Positions 61,981-64,000 of a stretch of DNA of 64,000 bases are shown in pieces (within the stretch, counting starts at the first letter, position 1; each line of letters begins with the position of its first letter). The stretch is from assembly GCF_022712195.1 (NCBI RefSeq), contig NZ_JALAGY010000037.1, forward strand, positions 1 to 64,000, written 5' to 3'. Under the pieces are notes generated by a model, which saw only the letters and a list, made by a program, of their open reading frames with translations, did no database searches and had not been told where the DNA came from. Made by a program: the position numbers and the translations under genes. This stretch comes from Corynebacterium sp. GTDB lineage: Bacteria > Actinomycetota > Actinomycetes > Mycobacteriales > Mycobacteriaceae.

Positions 61981-63891
61981 CTACTTGTTGCGGGCCTTCA
62001 TGCGCGACAGCGCACGTGCACGCTCCGTGGCGCTGAGGATCACCTTGCGCACCCGGATGTTCTCCGGGGTGACCTCGACGCACTCGTCCTGGCCACAGAA
62101 CTCCATGGCCTCGTCGAGCGTCAGGTTACGGGCCTTGGCGAGAGTCACCGTGGCGTCGGCGGTGGCCGAGCGCATGTTGGTGAGCTTCTTCTCCTTGGTG
62201 ATGTTGATGTCCATGTCCTCGTCGCGGTTGTTCTGGCCGACGACCATGCCCTCGTAGGTCTGGGTGCCGGGCTCGACGAAGAAGTCACCGCGGTCCGCCA
62301 ACTGGGTCAGCGCGTAGGCGGTGATCTGACCGGTGCGGTCGGAGACCAGCGAACCGTTGGGACGGCCCTTGATCTCGCCGGCCCACTCCTCGTAACCGGC
62401 CGAGTAGTGGTTGGCGATACCGGTCCCGCGGGTCTCGGTCATGAAGATGGTGCGGAAGCCGATGAGGCCGCGGGACGGGACCGTGAAGTTCATCCGGATC
62501 CAGCCGGTGCCGGTGTTGTCCATGCCCTCCATGCGGCCCTTGCGGGCGGCCATGAGCTGGGTGACGGCACCGAGGTGCTCCTCCGGCACGTCGATGATCA
62601 TGTGCTCGTAGGGCTCCTGGAGCTTGCCGTCGACGGTACGGGTGACGACCTGCGGCTTACCGACGGTCAGCTCGAAGCCTTCACGGCGCATCGTCTCCAC
62701 CAGCACGGACAGCGCCATCTCGCCACGGCCCTGGACCTCCCAGGCGTCCGGACGCTCGGTGGGCAGGACGCGGATCGAGACGTTGCCGATCAGCTCCTGG
62801 TCCAGGCGCGCCTTGACGACACGGGCGGTGAGCTTGTCGCCGCCGCCACGGCCCGCCATCGGCGAGGTGTTCACACCGATGGTCATCGAGATGGCGGGCT
62901 CGTCGACGGTGATACGCGGCAGGGCGACGGGGTGCTCGGGGTCGGCGAGGGTGTCGCCGATCATGATGTCCTCGATACCCGAGACCGCGGCGATGTCACC
63001 GGCGATGACCTCGTCGGCCGGGACGCGGGAGACACCGACGGTACGCAGCAGCTCGGCGATCTTGGCGGTCTTGGTGTGCTCGACCCCGTCGGAGTCGTAG
63101 TGGATCCAGGAGACCTGCTGGCCCTTGCGGATCGTGCCGGCGAAGACGCGGATCAGACCGATACGGCCCAGGAATGAGCTGGAGTCCAGGTTGGTCACGT
63201 GGGCCTGCAGCGGCGCGTCGATGTCGGCGGAGGGCTCGGGCAGCACGTCGTAGAGGACGTCGAACAGCGCCTGGAGGTCCTCGGCGTCCGGCACGTTGCC
63301 GTTGCCCGGGTTCTCGGTCGAGGCCTTGCCTGCACGGCCGGAGGCGTAGAGCACGGGCAGGTCCAGCAGTGTCTCGGCGGCGGCCGCGGCCTCCTCGTCG
63401 TCGAGGGCCGAGGCGAGCTCGAGCAGCAGGTCCTGTGCCTCGGTGACGACCTCGTCGATACGGGCGTCGGGCCGGTCGGTCTTGTTGACGCAGATCATCA
63501 CCGGCATCTTGGCCTCGAGGGCCTTACCCAGCACGAAACGGGTCTGGGGCAGCGGCCCCTCGGAGGCGGCGACCAGCAGGACGACTCCGTCGACCATCGA
63601 CAGGGCACGCTCGACCTCGCCACCGAAGTCCGCGTGACCGGGAGTGTCGATGACGTTGATGACCAGGTCACCGCCGTCCTTGCCCTTGCCCGCACGGCGG
63701 ATCGCCGTGTTCTTGGCCAGGATGGTGATGCCCTTTTCCTTCTCCAGGTCCCCCGAATCCATGACACGGTCCTCGACCTCGCCGTGGGCATCGAACACCC
63801 CGGACTGACGCAGCATGGCGTCGACGAGGGTGGTCTTGCCGTGGTCAACGTGGGCGACGATGGCGACATTACGGAATTCAGTCAGTGACAC
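61981..63891 (-). CDS. typA: Ribosome-associated GTPase TypA/BipA
   Basis: A 636-residue translational GTPase linked to ribosome assembly and stress. G1 is AHVDHGKTT (13-21), then the switch region GITILAKNTA, G3 DTPGHADFGGEVERAL and G4 NKTDRPDAR. Domain II, the EF-G-like domains III and V, and the BipA-specific C-terminal region (EFCGQDECVEVTPENIRVRK) are all present. GTG start 63891 has GAAGGA just upstream (short spacing). It is the first gene of typA-lpqW-mshB-membrane protein. Confidence 0.96.
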   Translation of the reverse strand: MSLTEFRNVAIVAHVDHGKTTLVDAMLRQSGVFDAHGEVEDRVMDSGDLEKEKGITILAKNTAIRRAGKGKDGGDLVINVIDTPGHADFGGEVERALSMVDGVVLLVAASEGPLPQTRFVLGKALEAKMPVMICVNKTDRPDARIDEVVTEAQDLLLELASALDDEEAAAAAETLLDLPVLYASGRAGKASTENPGNGNVPDAEDLQALFDVLYDVLPEPSADIDAPLQAHVTNLDSSSFLGRIGLIRVFAGTIRKGQQVSWIHYDSDGVEHTKTAKIAELLRTVGVSRVPADEVIAGDIAAVSGIEDIMIGDTLADPEHPVALPRITVDEPAISMTIGVNTSPMAGRGGGDKLTARVVKARLDQELIGNVSIRVLPTERPDAWEVQGRGEMALSVLVETMRREGFELTVGKPQVVTRTVDGKLQEPYEHMIIDVPEEHLGAVTQLMAARKGRMEGMDNTGTGWIRMNFTVPSRGLIGFRTIFMTETRGTGIANHYSAGYEEWAGEIKGRPNGSLVSDRTGQITAYALTQLADRGDFFVEPGTQTYEGMVVGQNNRDEDMDINITKEKKLTNMRSATADATVTLAKARNLTLDEAMEFCGQDECVEVTPENIRVRKVILSATERARALSRMKARNK

Positions 63892-63934
63892 AGATCCTTC
63901 AGCTTCCTAATTGGGAGTCAGTCGTGGTCGGGGA

Positions 63935-63961
63935 CCCGGGGCCTCTCTCAGGCCCCTCGGG
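63935..63961 (-). other. Hairpin in the typA leader
   Basis: GGGGCCT (63938-63944) and AGGCCCC (63950-63956) form a stem with a CTCTC loop, extended by further C/G pairs outside. It lies about 45-70 nt before the typA start, downstream of the -10 candidate, so it would be part of the mRNA leader. Confidence 0.45.
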
Positions 63962-63976
63962 GGACGACGACGTTCC

Positions 63977-63982
63977 AGGTTA
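63977..63982 (-). promoter_or_regulatory. Candidate -10 of typA
   Basis: TAACCT on the minus strand fits TANNNT and would place the transcription start near 63970, giving a leader of about 80 nt. The -35 region lies at the window edge and is not clear. Confidence 0.35.
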
Positions 63983-64000
63983 CTCGACTGATGGCCATTT

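Noticed and set aside
1..64000. A known anti-phage defence island or biosynthetic gene cluster
   Set aside because: Apart from the SNF2/SWIM/SbcDC-like operon there are no defence signatures, and no PKS, NRPS or other cluster core; the gene content is mainly conserved housekeeping.

Overview
This window is a chromosomal segment of a high-GC actinobacterium of the order Mycobacteriales, most likely a Corynebacterium; the species cannot be fixed from the sequence alone. The main reasons are the gene order (sigE-cseE-tatB without htrA, aroP between dapE and dapD, typA-lpqW-mshB, argS-lysA-hom), a fused E1/E2-like odhA, the mycothiol gene mshB, and frequent GTG starts preceded by a TANNNT box 7-8 nt upstream, as in leaderless corynebacterial mRNAs. 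The order broadly follows the Mycobacterium tuberculosis interval from typA (Rv1165) to the atp operon (Rv1303), with corynebacterial insertions. I found no IS element, integrase, prophage, CRISPR array or rRNA.

Layout. Positions 1-6000 (minus strand): rho-prfA-prmC-sua5-wecA followed by the first, truncated gene of the presumed ATP synthase operon. 6434-8278 (+): an acyl-CoA ligase, convergent with thrB. 8312-14857 (minus): argS-lysA-hom-thrC-thrB, an aspartate-family operon with overlapping stops and starts. 14958-15030 (+): tRNA-Arg(CCG) with a strong hairpin behind it. 15092-23344 (minus): four tightly linked genes for a SNF2 helicase, a SWIM zinc-finger protein, an SbcD-like nuclease and a hookless SbcC/YhaN-like ATPase. 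23504-26816 (+): proP and putP, compatible-solute and proline uptake. 26889-34476: a membrane-anchored HNH nuclease, the RNA helicase deaD, an amino-acid permease, gluconeogenic-type GAPDH and two unknown genes. 34771-38520 (+): odhA. 38619-43216: lipoprotein, small membrane protein, an MgtE-N/CBS protein with DUF1003 partner, mrp, tatB. 43257-45234: cseE, sigE and a divergent methyltransferase. 45328-50442: a GH32-fold protein and an M17-fold protein that both appear to have lost their catalytic residues, an rRNA methyltransferase homologue and a LOG-family protein. 50449-58456: dapE, aroP, dapD, an orphan FtsX-type permease, dapC and ferredoxin. 58633-63891 (minus): typA-lpqW-mshB and a membrane protein.

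How the genes work together. dapD, dapC, dapE and lysA supply diaminopimelate and lysine; hom, thrC and thrB make threonine from the same precursor. PrmC modifies the release factor encoded just upstream of it. SigE, CseE and TatB form the envelope-stress/export block. LpqW, MshB and WecA relate to the glycolipid envelope and mycothiol. The least explained parts are the four-gene helicase/nuclease operon, the two apparent pseudoenzymes, the channel-less MgtE protein with DUF1003, and several operator-like repeats. A very uniform leaderless-promoter pattern helped decide many start codons.
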